Origin: Phialophora verrucosa
Taxonomy: Eukaryota; Ascomycota; Eurotiomycetes; Chaetothyriales; Herpotrichiellaceae
Direction: 5' to 3'
Length of the DNA stretch: 64,000 nucleotides
Assembly: GCA_002099365.1 (NCBI GenBank)
Contig: MSED01000004.1
Span: forward strand, 930,001-994,000
Shown here: positions 22,277 to 32,697 of the stretch, piece by piece
Numbering within the stretch: the first letter of the stretch is position 1
How the letters are laid out: every line of letters begins with the position of its first letter
Notes under the pieces: model-generated
What the model was told of the DNA's origin: nothing
The model's database searches: none
What the model saw: the letters and a program-made list of their open reading frames with translations, nothing else
Program-made: the position numbers and the translations under genes

Positions 22277-23453
22277 CTACAATTTCGACGAATCCCTGAA
22301 GCCATGGGCAAATGTGGGCGGGTTCTCGTCGACATCGCTCTGCAGCCACTTGACCATCCTCCGCGCTGCCCTCCTCGGACCCAGTCCATCGGCGTAACCC
22401 ATGAAGGCTGCCCTGATGTTAGCGATCACGGACTTGGTTTTCGAAGCCAGATAGACATCGAAAATGTAGGGGGGAGGTCACTCACGTTGCATATGCTTGT
22501 AGCCCATCATCTCGACGATCCTGGGATGGATGGCGTCCAACTTCCTCGGATCGACTGCCAAGATCTGGCTCTCGATCGGGCGGATATACGGCTGGCAGTA
22601 CTGCACCGTGGCGCTCTGTCGCGGCCGGTCCGACACGTTGGCGCCTCCGCCGTGCCAGAGCGTGCTGATGAAGTAGACGACTCCTCCCTCGGGACACAGC
22701 GCGGGGATCGTCTCCTCGGGCCTCCCTTGCCGCTTGCTGTCCCATTTGTGCGAGCCGGGGATGATTCTCGTCGCTCCTGTGATTGATTGGATGTTTCAGC
22801 AAATGTGCATGATCATGGGGATGGGCCACACGCACCATTCTCGGCGGTATACTCGTCCAGCGCGACCATGATGGCCGTGCCAAACGGCAGCCTTGGCCGC
22901 GGGAACTGGATGTATCCGTCATCATGGTGCAGCGACTGCGCCTTCTCGCCCGGATTGATGCTGATGGTGTGGAAGGCGGAGAGGAGGTAGCCGTCGTCCA
23001 GGAAATAGCTGTTCAGGGCCAACACGCGCGGGATGATGACGAACTTATCGAACACTCTCGACTTGTTCAGCAACGAGTAGATGCGGTTGGTGTTGAGACC
23101 TTCGAAGTTGTTGCGGCCGCTACGGTCGGGCGAACATGTCAGCCATCATCGTGCCCGTAGCTACTACATGATATTATAGTCCTTGCAACCGCACCAGCTT
23201 GAGTCTGGCCGGGAGAGAAGGGGAAGCGGGGGGTAACGCACCCCAAGGCCTGCCCATCCTTCTGGAGCAGTCGCACGATCTCCTCTCTCGCCTCCCGGGC
23301 TTCGGCCTTGGAGAAACAGTCCGGCAGAATCACGTAGCCGTGTTCCAGGACGTGTTCGATGTCTGCCCTCAACGTCGGGTCCGATGGGAGCGGTCGCGGC
23401 GGTTTGTCGCGCGAGTAGATCTCGAACGAGTCGCTGGCGTCGGTGGTGGCCAT
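22277..23453 (-). CDS. Phytanoyl-CoA dioxygenase (PhyH) family protein
   Basis: Four exons on the minus strand, 23453-23242, 23119-22836, 22776-22486 and 22407-22277, give 305 aa; all junctions are in phase and carry GT/AG ends (GTGCGT, GTGCGT, GTGAGT). The family uses Fe(II) and 2-oxoglutarate to hydroxylate its substrates. The metal-binding H-x-D lies in SLHHDDGY (H135/D137) and the distal histidine in TLWHGGG (H207), with the 2-oxoglutarate-binding arginine probably in SDRPRQS. RIIPGSHKW, just upstream of the distal His, is the usual family block. The last exon reads GYADGLGPRRAARRM..DENPPTFAHGF, which fits fungal members; it requires the second AG (GGGCAG) as acceptor. Initiation is at ATG 23453. 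No signal peptide or peroxisomal SKL tail is seen (the end is SSKL, weakly SKL-like). The substrate is unknown. Confidence 0.88.
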
Positions 23454-24790
23454 GGTTGTCGTGACGAACGTCTCCGCAAAAGGGGGTCCGAGCAAGATGG
23501 CTGGCTATCCTACTTGACAGGTGGCTGGAACTTACACGCAGAGGGGAGAAGCTGCGAAACATTCAATTCTTCCGTCCTTTATGTCTCTTCTTCGTCGTCG
23601 TCGTTCGGGGTGAGACGGAAATATGCCAAAGGTCTCGTATTACTCGTAAGATACCCCATGATATCAAGAGCGGGGAGGCGCCACTTTCTGTCGCGTGAGC
23701 CTCGGTTCGGTCTGTACAGTTGCTCGTAGGGTCTGCTCTGCTGTAAGAAATCTGGCGACTTTTCATTCGAGGGAAGATGTGTCATCCCTCGCCCTTCGCA
23801 TTCATCGCGCTTCTTTGGCAGCTTGGCAGCGATTCGTAGCAAAAGGCCTTTGTGGACCACGGAGCGGTTCAATTAACTGTATGGATTACTGTGGGAGTCG
23901 TCGTGCCACAGCAACAAATCTCATCACTGATCATTAACATGCCCTAACCTGAACGGCGCCGTGCACGGTATGAAACCAACGAATTAACCCACATAGCGAC
24001 ATCTTGATGAGGCACTTGTGCTGACCGACCCCCGAGAACCTGGAACGGAGCGTAAGAGTGCGTGAGAACGATGTTGCACTGCAAGGCCCAGGGACGCTTC
24101 TTTCGGGGGATGCTCTGCGTCATCTGTAAGATAACCATGCGACCGCATCTCCGCGTCCACCGGATCCTGTGAGTGTGGTACGGGTAATTAGTATAACGGT
24201 GTCTGGGGTACGGCAACGGGCCATTCACGAGAAGACTTCACGCCTCACGAGTCAGTCCATCGAACAAGCATCCCGGAACACTGGTCACGAGCAGCTTGGA
24301 TTGAAAGAAGATTGTTCTATGAGCATATGCAGCGTTGCGATGCAGAGCTCCCTGATTACTCGTTAATCTTACAAGGCCTTCTCCCGCCATGGTAGCCGAC
24401 GCCAGCGTAACCATGCCGCGGTCTGCTGCAATCTCTGGTCCACAGATCTCGTCTCAGTCCTAACGCCCCATCACATATATGTCCGGATCGTTGTGGAAAT
24501 GCCGGAACACTTGATACGAAATACTTGCATCCGCCGACGACAGACTAGGCAGTGTCTTTCCAGGGAACCGTGTAATCATTGACAACAGCAGAATGCTACT
24601 AAGTCTGTATACTTCCAGTGTATTTACTACACCTTCATCTCGGCTAGATTGTTTCCAGCTGATCTACAGGCACTCCCCCCCGGTCATCCACATTCTAACA
24701 TCCACCCCCGTCTCTCCCTTCCTCCCTCGTTACAGGCGGTCTTTACCAGCCAGCCGCCAGCCGCCAGCCGCCAGACACGCACTCACCGCC
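23454..24790. other. Intergenic, no gene recognised
   Basis: This is the dioxygenase promoter side and the 3' side of the hydrolase gene. Frames are short and featureless. A CAGCCGC heptamer cluster lies near the hydrolase 3' end. Confidence 0.5.
24750..24774 (+). repeat. Short CAGCCGC tandem repeat
   Basis: About three head-to-tail copies of the heptamer CAGCCGC. It sits a few bases beyond the stop codon of the minus-strand hydrolase gene, so it would be in its 3' untranslated region. Confidence 0.8.
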
Positions 24791-25750
24791 TCACGCAACA
24801 ATACTACTCGCTCCAAACGGTGCCTGACTACTCCACCTCAGAATAAAGGACCCGTCCCTGAGCGGGAACGCCTTCTTCATCCCCCCTTCCAAGTCCTCCC
24901 ACGTCTTACTCTGCGCCATCACCTTCTCCCACGTGCGAATGTACGTCTTCGTATCCGCGATATGGGACGGCGCGAACCCGTCTCCGGGCTTTGTATGGCT
25001 AGGGACCACAAACGCAGGATTCAGCGCGGCCGCGCGATTTAGGCTATCGACCCACTGCTGCCTCAGCGCCGGGGTCGGGTCCTCGACGAACAACTGGTGA
25101 CATTTCCCGTAGATGACGTCCCCGCCCACCACGAGCGCCAGGTCCGGCACGTGCAACACCGTGCTGTTGTACGTGTCGCTCTGGCCGACCTCGACGGCCG
25201 TGAGGGCGTGGCCTTCGAGCCTGAACGTTCCGGTCCCATTCCCGGGGAGTATGTAGCTGGCGTTGATGGCCGTGCTGGTGATCTGCCCGCCAGGAAACAG
25301 CGACAGCCAGAGACTATTGAACAAGGGCTCCGCGTACTGCTGGAGCATGTGCGCGTTGACGTCCGCCTTGGCGACGACCTGACATCCCGGAAAGGCCGCG
25401 CAGATCAGCGGCGCGGTGAAGAAGTGGTCACCGTGCCCGTGCGTGATGTAGATGTACTTGAGCGACTTGTGGGGCCCGAGCGTTGACTTGACCCACGCCG
25501 TCAGGTTGGCGGCCTGGCCGTGCGTGGCGGGCGCGTCGACGAGCACGGCGTCGTGAGACCCCTGTATCAGTGTGAATGCCGTGGGCGAGAAGGTGAGGGC
25601 CGTGCTGTTCTGATACACGACCGGCGCAGGCGGGAGGTGGTACACGTCGGCCTGGAGACCCTTGGCCGAGGTGACGAACTCGGCGAGTGTCGTCCGGACG
25701 GCTGGGCCTGCACACGCAAGGAGCGTCAGGGAAAGGAGTGATGTTTTCAT
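24791..25750 (-). CDS. Secreted metallo-beta-lactamase-fold hydrolase
   Basis: A single exon of 319 aa starting at ATG 25750; the open frame extends 10 codons upstream, but only to a TTG. A signal peptide covers about residues 1-18 (KTSLLSLTLLACAGPA). The zinc-binding signature THGHGDH (residues 103-109) defines the metallo-beta-lactamase superfamily; a later LEGHAL supplies another ligand histidine, GGDVIY the bridging aspartate and VPSHTKPG the last histidine. The spacing fits the glyoxalase-II-like group of secreted fungal MBL proteins, whose substrates are mostly unknown (lactonase or esterase activities are typical). Six or more N-glycosylation sequons agree with secretion. A TATATAAA element stands about 75 bp upstream of the ATG. 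I cannot assign a substrate. Confidence 0.88.
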   Translation of the reverse strand: MKTSLLSLTLLACAGPAVRTTLAEFVTSAKGLQADVYHLPPAPVVYQNSTALTFSPTAFTLIQGSHDAVLVDAPATHGQAANLTAWVKSTLGPHKSLKYIYITHGHGDHFFTAPLICAAFPGCQVVAKADVNAHMLQQYAEPLFNSLWLSLFPGGQITSTAINASYILPGNGTGTFRLEGHALTAVEVGQSDTYNSTVLHVPDLALVVGGDVIYGKCHQLFVEDPTPALRQQWVDSLNRAAALNPAFVVPSHTKPGDGFAPSHIADTKTYIRTWEKVMAQSKTWEDLEGGMKKAFPLRDGSFILRWSSQAPFGASSIVA

Positions 25751-26997
25751 CGTGGGGGTGGGAAAAGTATTCGATCCCAACAGTTCGGAAAGTGTCTTGA
25801 CGACCTTGCGATGGGCAAGGCCGGTTTATATAGGGCATGTATAGCTCTGATGTGGACTGTTCTCTTCTTTTGACTGCCCCCGTCTTGCTTGAACTCGCAC
25901 GATCCGGACACTATCCATCTGGTCGGCGTATCCAATCTCACTTTCCTCATCAAATCATGCAAAGCAAGATGTTTTCTATACCTTTCGCCCTCGGTCCGCT
26001 GAGTCAAACCAGCATTGCATTCCTCAACGGCGAATGAACGAACAAACCCGCCCAACGAGGCAACTCAGCAATAATCAATACTATCGTAGCGCAGGGGAGA
26101 CAATCTCCGAACGGGTCTCGATTTCTGATCACAAAGAGCAAGCACGCGTAGCCTAGGCAGGTGGGTACGCAGCTAGCCAGCTGTCTAGCGAGCCGCACTG
26201 CAGTGATGTGCCCGCGTGAAAGCGAAAAATGGCCGAAAGAGGAAACCGAGCGTCGTCCATATCGGGACATACCAAACATCGACGCCACCACATCAACGCG
26301 GGTAAGTAGGGAGTGGCGTGTCTCCCGGTGATCGGCCAGTAGCCGCGGCTGACCGCAGGTTTGGTCGTCATATAGATAGGTGCCTAGGGTTTGCGCTTCC
26401 TCTAGATACTAATTAATTAATCACTGATGATCCGATCCGGGTGGAGCGTTGTTTTTTACCCAAAAGGGAAATTCATGTTCTGTCATGGTGCTGGGCACCG
26501 TGGGTACTCGTCATGGTACATAGTACTTACTTCGTTCTGTCCTGCGGAGCGTACTGTAGCAGCTTATAAGGACGGGGCCCATTACAGGTTGTAGGGTACA
26601 TGTTGGAGTGCGTGAGTAATTTGGATCTTGCTGATGGGGTAGAATTTGCGTTGGACGGCAGAGTGCTGATAATGTTCCGGCGCCGCCTGATCTGACTAAC
26701 CTATCTCTATCTTTCCGAGTCGGAACTGCAAGGAAGATGCTGCTGGGGGGTTGAAGTCCAGTCTCCGAACTGTCAATGAAGCCGCCAAGCTAGATACTGT
26801 ACCGCAGTTTGACTCCGACCAGATGCATATCGCGGCCCCGAAGCTGGATAGGAGGGTTCAAAAGCTTGGGTTGAAAGGCTCAAGCAAGTGGTGTGATGTG
26901 TCTCAGGATCGTCTCCCGCACAGCACCAGACTGACCATATCGCTTCGACGATAGTAATTCTCCTCGAATGTTGACGCAATTCCAAAGGAGTGCCTTA
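25751..26997. other. Intergenic, no gene recognised beyond the hydrolase promoter
   Basis: The left end is the hydrolase promoter. The remainder, to the UGD stop codon, is the UGD 3' side. A short TAATTAATTAAT stretch lies near 26410. Frames are short and carry no known motif. Confidence 0.5.
25825..25832 (-). promoter_or_regulatory. TATA box candidate for the secreted hydrolase
   Basis: The minus strand reads TATATAAA, about 75 nt upstream of the start codon at 25750, a usual spacing for a fungal TATA element driving a short 5' leader. Confidence 0.55.
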
Positions 26998-29050
26998 TCA
27001 CCAGCAACGTTTCTGGCCGTCTTCAGGGCGCCACTTGCCAATGCCATCGACTCGAACCCCACCAAGCTTCTCCATCTCCTCGACATCTATGATGCCCCTA
27101 CCGTCAAAGATCCACTTCGGTTCGTTCATGCTGTAGACTATTCGTGCCCATTCGACAGGTTCGGTCATGATTGGACCTCTGGCTTTCGAACGGCAGTCCG
27201 GGCAGCTGTCCACGCAATCTGGTTGGGGTGCGAGCATATAGTTTGCGAAATTCGTACCAAGGTAGTCATCTTCGTGGGGTTTTGGTGCTAGAGAGGGATA
27301 ATTTGACGTCAAGTCTCCAACAGAAACGGTACTGCTCCGGATCCTTTGCAGGGGAGAATTCTTGAATTGGTCGCAGTCTGTCATGACGAGGACGGCGTTC
27401 GAGTCTATGCAGGCCTCATAAGGATCGGCGTAGATTCTGAGTGTTGGATTGTCGCCGGAGAGGCCAGTCGTGCCGTTGGCCTGGGCAGTAATCTCCTGAA
27501 GCATTTCCTCCTCGACACAATACGGATCGAAAATGGCAATCTCGGAAGGTTGCTCCTCGAGTAGCGTTCTGATAACGTCCACAGCAGGTGACTCTCGGGC
27601 GTCGCTCGTGTTCTTCTTGAAGGCGAACCCCAGCAGGGTGATTTTCTTACCACTCAAATTCTCGTTGAAGCGTCTCAACACCTTGCGAGCGAACCGGTTG
27701 CGCTGCATGACATTGATCGAGTTGACCTGGCTCCAATAATGAGCCACTTCGTCCAAGCCTAGAGACTCTGCCAGGTATGTGAGACTGGCAATATCCTTTC
27801 TGAAGCAGGAACCACCAAACCCGAGCCCGGCTTTGAGAAATTGCGGTCCGATTCGAGTGTCCAGGCCAATTGACTTGGCGATCTCTTCCACGTCTGCGCC
27901 AGTCGCCTCGCAAATCGCGCTGATAGAGTTGATGCTGCTGATTCTTTGCGCTAGCATCGCGTTTGCCACCAGTTTCGACAGCTCAGAAGACCAAGCATTG
28001 ATCTGCAGGATCTGAGACGAGGGTATCCATGCAGCGTAGAGACTAGCAAGCGCATCAGCTGCAAGCCTTCCTGCGGGAGATCCAGAGCAGCCGATAATGA
28101 CGCGATCTGGTCGCATCAGGTTTTTGACCGCAGTCCCTTCGGACAAGAACTCTGGGTTTGACAGGACCTCGAAAGGAACACCAGGCCGTAGAGCGTCGAG
28201 CTGCGCACGCTGTCAGGGGAGTTGTTTCAACAGACTCGCGAGAACAGCCACTCACCGTGTTTCTTATTCGCTGGGCTGTTCCACAAGGCACGGTACTCTT
28301 CTCCACGATAATTGTTCCTGGTTTCGCGTAGAGAGCCACGTCTTGGACTGCGCCGTCCAATGCCCTCATGTTGGTCGCCCTGCCCGCGCCCACTCCGCTG
28401 GTTTTTGTAGGCGTGTTGACGGCCAGGAAGACCACGTCGGCAGTGGAGATGCTGACCTGAGTGTCGCAGGTGAAGAACAGGTTTGGTCCGCGTCTGGAAA
28501 CATTGCCAGTATCCGCAATGCGTCCGTTCGAGTCGGTGCCAGACTCTTTGATAATCGCACCGTCTCTTGTCAGTCGCACAATTTTGCTCAGCCCTGGCTC
28601 GTGGATGGGGAGATGTGCGGAGTTCCATCGTTCGATGCGACGCTGATCACGATCAAGAACCTCGACGCCGACCTTGGGATTGTGCAGCGCGATGACTGCC
28701 GCAGTTGGACCGCCTACGTGGTCACAAATCAGTCACCTCGCCGTCACAGTTCCAATAGCTTCCATACCGACATAGCCTGCACCGATCACGCAGATCTTCC
28801 TTACATCACTTGGTACGGGCGCAAAGAGGTCGGCAAAGGAGGGGACGAAAGGACTCTCGGCGCGGGTCAAGATCCCGTCGAACTTCCGGCGATTCGGTTC
28901 GTCAAATGCGTGAGCAAGACGACTTTCGAACGACTCCTTGGGATGTGATGGACGAAACAAAGGGCTGCTGTCGGGTGTCAAAAGGCCAGTCGAGTCGTTA
29001 CATGAGCTGCCATCGGAAGTGCCCACAAGTGAGGGTACTGCGAACTCCAT
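26998..29050 (-). CDS. UDP-glucose 6-dehydrogenase-like protein
   Basis: Three exons, 29050-28768, 28713-28256 and 28209-26998, give 650 aa; the introns are 54 and 46 nt with GTATGG and GTGAGT donors. The enzyme oxidises UDP-glucose to UDP-glucuronate with two NAD+. An N-terminal extension of about 83 residues precedes the dinucleotide fold (VIGAGYVGGPT, glycines at 90/92/95; the first intron splits the last glycine). VNTPTKT and VEKSTVP are family blocks, NPEFLSEGTA begins exon 3, and the catalytic cysteine is in GFGGSCF (C382). After the UDP-binding domain (FKKNTSDARESP), a cysteine-rich tail (CVDSCPDC) and PKWIFDGRG close the protein. Fungal UGDs with this extension exist and are longer than the bacterial enzyme (about 450 aa). 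It is divergently arranged with the GT4 gene, which suggests joint regulation. GDP-mannose or UDP-ManNAc dehydrogenase is the main alternative; the DGRG tail favours UGD. Confidence 0.9.
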
Positions 29051-30021
29051 GACGGCGGCAGCAGTCGCACAGAGCCTGGGCTGGCAAGCACGATTCAAAG
29101 GCAAGGGAGCAACGAGCGGTGAGGAACGGCTCAAGCCATGGTCACTATTTATTGAAATGAGAACCCACTGTCAGGGTAGGCAGTGACTGCCATGGCATCG
29201 CGCCTGCCAGATGACCACTCAACAGGCAGATAAGGAAGCAACACCTTGAAGGACACCACACCGAGGCCCGCAGGAACAGGTAGTTGAGGGAGACGAACCA
29301 TGCGGGAGCGTCTGCGATTCATGGGTGAAAACGGGCAAATTTCGAGTTCGACATGCTCACATGGTCGGTCATGGCTGGGGTGTGTGCTGGTGAGAATCAA
29401 CAAAGCGACAGTACATGTGCAAACGAGCACGCGCATCGCATCCGTAAATGTGACTGGCTACAGCCATGGTGCTCGAGATGGTAAAATTCAGACCAGAATC
29501 GATGCTCACGAGACGGCCGCACTCAGTCTTGTTCACTGTGTTGAGCGCATCTGCCCACGTGGGAGCTGTCGGCGCATTCTACGCGTCCAAATCCCCAGAC
29601 GCGATATCTGTCATAGTTGCCACCATCGGCCTAAAACTTTGTCCCTCGCAAGGTCGTCATGCGCGTGAGTCTGCGATAGAGGGTGGGGGAATGAGGGCGC
29701 GGAGATCAAGTCCATAAAGAGAGGGCGCTGGTGACATTTCGCACTGCCATGGAGGACTCCTCGAGAAGGTGGAAATTACGCAAGGCATGACAGAGATTCG
29801 GTCGAGGTGGGGACACGAGCATTTTGCGCGCCCTGGGTTGTTGTTGTCGACGCAGCCGCTCAAAAGGCAGAGAAGCAACACGTGAAAGGACGCGAGCTCG
29901 TCGAAGTGGCTAATAAGAGGCTGCATTTCCCCAACAATCCAGCGACGATAAGGAAGATACGAGGGACGCACGCAAGAGACCCTCGGAGCCGGAATATCTT
30001 TAATCCGTTCGGGAGGTCACC
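29051..30021. promoter_or_regulatory. Shared divergent promoter region of the UGD and GT4 genes
   Basis: These 971 bp separate the two start codons. The region contains no plausible gene. It holds pyrimidine/purine-rich stretches but no clear TATA box. Co-regulation is an inference from the head-to-head arrangement. Confidence 0.5.
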
Positions 30022-31647
30022 ATGGCGGTTGAAGAATCCCACGCAGAGCCCGAACTCGAGCCTCCTCGCGCCACTGCCACATCATCGCCGCTGAGCTCGC
30101 AGTTGCAGCCTGCCTCTCATGTACTGGCGGTCGACCAGCGAGATGGCTTCCCTCCATTTCTCGTGGGGAAGCGAGTTCTTCTGGCCACTGAGTCTCTAGG
30201 CCCCGTGAACGGTGTAAGTCGCACCACTCTCATGCTGATCGAACACCTGAGGAAGAACGGCGTGCAGCTCGCCATCGTGGCCCCTCACTCCAGACAGTCG
30301 AGGCTCAAGCCTACTACGGGCGCCAATTTCACAGAGTTTCGATTGCCAGGCTATGAACTTCCTTACAACCCTGACTTGACTGTCGTCTACCCGTTCCAGC
30401 TCGACGATGTCTACAAGCACACCTTCAGACCTGATATTGTATACTTGGCCAGCCCAGCGTCCACTGGCTTCCAGATGCTCTTCCAGATCCGGCAGTTGCA
30501 AGATCCACCTGTGGTTCTCCTGAACTTCCAGACAGATCTGTCGGCCTACAGTGAGATTCTGTTCCCCGAACCTGTCGCCCGCTTCTCCGTCTGGCTGCTG
30601 GGGGTTGTTCAAGGGTTCTTGTTCAACCATCGCTCCGTCCACACCATCTTTTACCCCTCGTCTGGTGTCCGTCGGTACCTCGAGAAGGCAGGTGCTCCCA
30701 GCAACAAAATGGTCAGGCTGGGTCGAGGAGTCGACACGAGTTTATTCGATCCCTCCCGCCGGGATCATGGTTACCGCAAGGAGCTCGCACCAAATGGAGA
30801 GATGATATTAGTCTGCGTCTGTCGGCTGGCGCCAGAGAAGGGGTTCGAGTTCCTGGCCCAAGTTGCCATACTACTGGCCAGTGAAGGATTTCCTTTCAAG
30901 TTGCTCATTGTGGGAGGGAATATGAGCGCCGAGGTTGAGGACGAAGTGCATCGGCTATTCGACCATGTAAAAGAGCACGTTGTCTTCACCGGTTTCCGCA
31001 CCGGTGTCGATCTTGCTCGAGCATACGCAACCGGTGACGTCTTCCTCCACTGCTCCGTCACAGAGACTTTCGGCCTAGTGGTTCTGGAAGCAATGGCCAG
31101 TGGTCTTCCCGTGATCGCCCGTGACGAAGGAGGTCCTTCCGACATCATTCGAAACGGAGAGACAGGGTATTTGGTCCCGCCACACGACCTCGAACAGTAT
31201 GTCGCATTGATCAAGTCGCTTTCGTCCGACAAGGACCTATATTCAGACATGACCGTCGCTGCCCGCCGATACACGTGCGACGTCACCTGGGAAAAGATCA
31301 ATCAAAGAGTAGCCTGGCAGATGACCGACGGACTCCAACAACACCTTCAACGGAAGCAGCGGAGAAGGCCCATCCGTAACTTCATCGTTGCAAGGTACCA
31401 TGGTGTCAGAGATGGCATTGTTATTCCAGCAATAGTCCAGATCAGACTCTACCTGGCAGCTTTGGTCGTGTACATTATCTGGTTCATGACCGCCTTCGTC
31501 CTGCTCTGCTACGGACACAGGGTCTTTTCGAGAGCTGCACAGTTGCTTCAGAACCCGCCACTCGTCCTCCGGCGACTACAATACCGTGGCCTGCCGACCC
31601 TAAAGCATGGCATTCAGGAGACCCTCAAGAGTTTGAGTTCAGAGTGA
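30022..31647 (+). CDS. GT4-family glycosyltransferase with C-terminal membrane segment
   Basis: A single exon of 541 aa in strong translation context (CACCATGG). The N-terminal GT-B domain carries NGVSRTTLMLIEHLRK (residues 63-78), the donor/acceptor loop common to SQD2, MgtA and related retaining transferases; RPDIVYLASPAS and NFQTDLSAY continue that pattern. The C-terminal GT-B domain has RLAPEKGF and the retaining EX7E motif in TETFGLVVLE (E348, E356). A hydrophobic span at about 476-496 (LYLAALVVYIIWFMTAFVLL) near the end should tether it to a membrane. Relatives use UDP-sulfoquinovose, UDP-glucuronate or GDP-mannose with lipid acceptors. Because it shares a promoter with a UDP-glucuronate-forming enzyme, a glucuronosyl transferase acting on a lipid is a reasonable hypothesis, but GDP-mannose is equally possible from sequence alone. 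Confidence 0.88.
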   Translation: MAVEESHAEPELEPPRATATSSPLSSQLQPASHVLAVDQRDGFPPFLVGKRVLLATESLGPVNGVSRTTLMLIEHLRKNGVQLAIVAPHSRQSRLKPTTGANFTEFRLPGYELPYNPDLTVVYPFQLDDVYKHTFRPDIVYLASPASTGFQMLFQIRQLQDPPVVLLNFQTDLSAYSEILFPEPVARFSVWLLGVVQGFLFNHRSVHTIFYPSSGVRRYLEKAGAPSNKMVRLGRGVDTSLFDPSRRDHGYRKELAPNGEMILVCVCRLAPEKGFEFLAQVAILLASEGFPFKLLIVGGNMSAEVEDEVHRLFDHVKEHVVFTGFRTGVDLARAYATGDVFLHCSVTETFGLVVLEAMASGLPVIARDEGGPSDIIRNGETGYLVPPHDLEQYVALIKSLSSDKDLYSDMTVAARRYTCDVTWEKINQRVAWQMTDGLQQHLQRKQRRRPIRNFIVARYHGVRDGIVIPAIVQIRLYLAALVVYIIWFMTAFVLLCYGHRVFSRAAQLLQNPPLVLRRLQYRGLPTLKHGIQETLKSLSSE

Positions 31648-32697
31648 TCGACCCTACGAATGACTCGCGAATGATCGATGATGTTTCAGTTCATTTGAAT
31701 TCACTATCCGGAACGAGGCGTTTAACCACGGATAATCGTGCAGAATCATCAATGTGAGAGGAGAGGCATCGCTTCATACAGACACCCACCCGCAGACCAA
31801 GCTACGCGTGCCGTTCATTCGTCCCTGGCCTTGTCATATATCTTCAAAACCATGTCCGATACCAGTGCGGAGTAGATCTGCAAGCCATATATACCCGTCA
31901 GATATCCGATTGAATGTGAATACAGTGTCAAAAGTCCGGCTTTGCCAAGTGTATATGTTTTGAGTGGGAGGTAAATCCGTACAACTTGCTTCTTGAGAGT
32001 TAAAGGATGGCGTTTTCAATCCAGCACGTCAGGGGTAGAAAATGCAGTCCTCAGTCCTATCGATCATGCCCTCCATTCTGACGCAACAACACCGATATCG
32101 CATCTTCATCACACATACAGTACAGTCCCTCAGGGGTCAGGCGAGGGTTCTGTAATGACCGTCCTAAGCGCCTTGGGTTTGAATGGCGCTTGTCGGTTCG
32201 TCTCTCGAGGCGCAATTTCTTCGACCGGCCAGAGTTGACGGGACAGTATATCGGGTGTCTTTTCGGTCGTACGGCCCTGGTCCTGCAGTACGTAAGATGG
32301 GAGCAGAGGAGGGGAAGTCCGTCCCGGATACTGTAAGCTTCTCTCACACGTATTCGATTTTCCTTCTCTCACGCGGTCCGATTTTCCTTCTCTCACGCGG
32401 TTCTATTTTCCTTCTCTCACGCGGTTCGATTTTCGACCTCTGATCCTGTGTGCATAAAAGCGGCTGTTGACCGCCCGAGGGAAAGAGTTTTCAATATCAT
32501 CGTGCCTCGTAACAACAGCTTAGAATAGCCCGCCTATATTTTGCTCAAGGAAGAGCATATGAGGGTGTGAAAGGGGTTTTTCTTGGCCCACGTATCGTAG
32601 CATCGAACATGTGACTTTGCTGTCCTTAACTGGTCTTTATTGCGTCTCGTGCCGTGACCACAACACCCAATCTGTGAGAGTGCCCAAGCAAGGCCTC
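31648..32697. other. Intergenic between convergent genes, with a tandem repeat
   Basis: The GT4 gene (+) and the regulator gene (-) converge here. The main content is the 24 bp tandem repeat described separately. No gene was recognised. Confidence 0.5.
32339..32435 (+). repeat. 24 bp tandem repeat, four copies
   Basis: Four head-to-tail copies of a 24-25 bp pyrimidine-rich unit beginning TTCTCTCAC and ending CGATTTTCC. The first copy is 25 bp and the most divergent; copies 2-4 differ by one or two bases. The plus-strand frame would read a repeated SRGxIFLL, but there is no supported gene around it. It lies between the 3' ends of two convergent genes. Confidence 0.9.

Noticed and set aside
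28097..28948. 283-codon plus-strand frame opposite UGD
   Set aside because: It is the complement of three UGD exons and introns. The minus-strand model is supported by conserved motifs.
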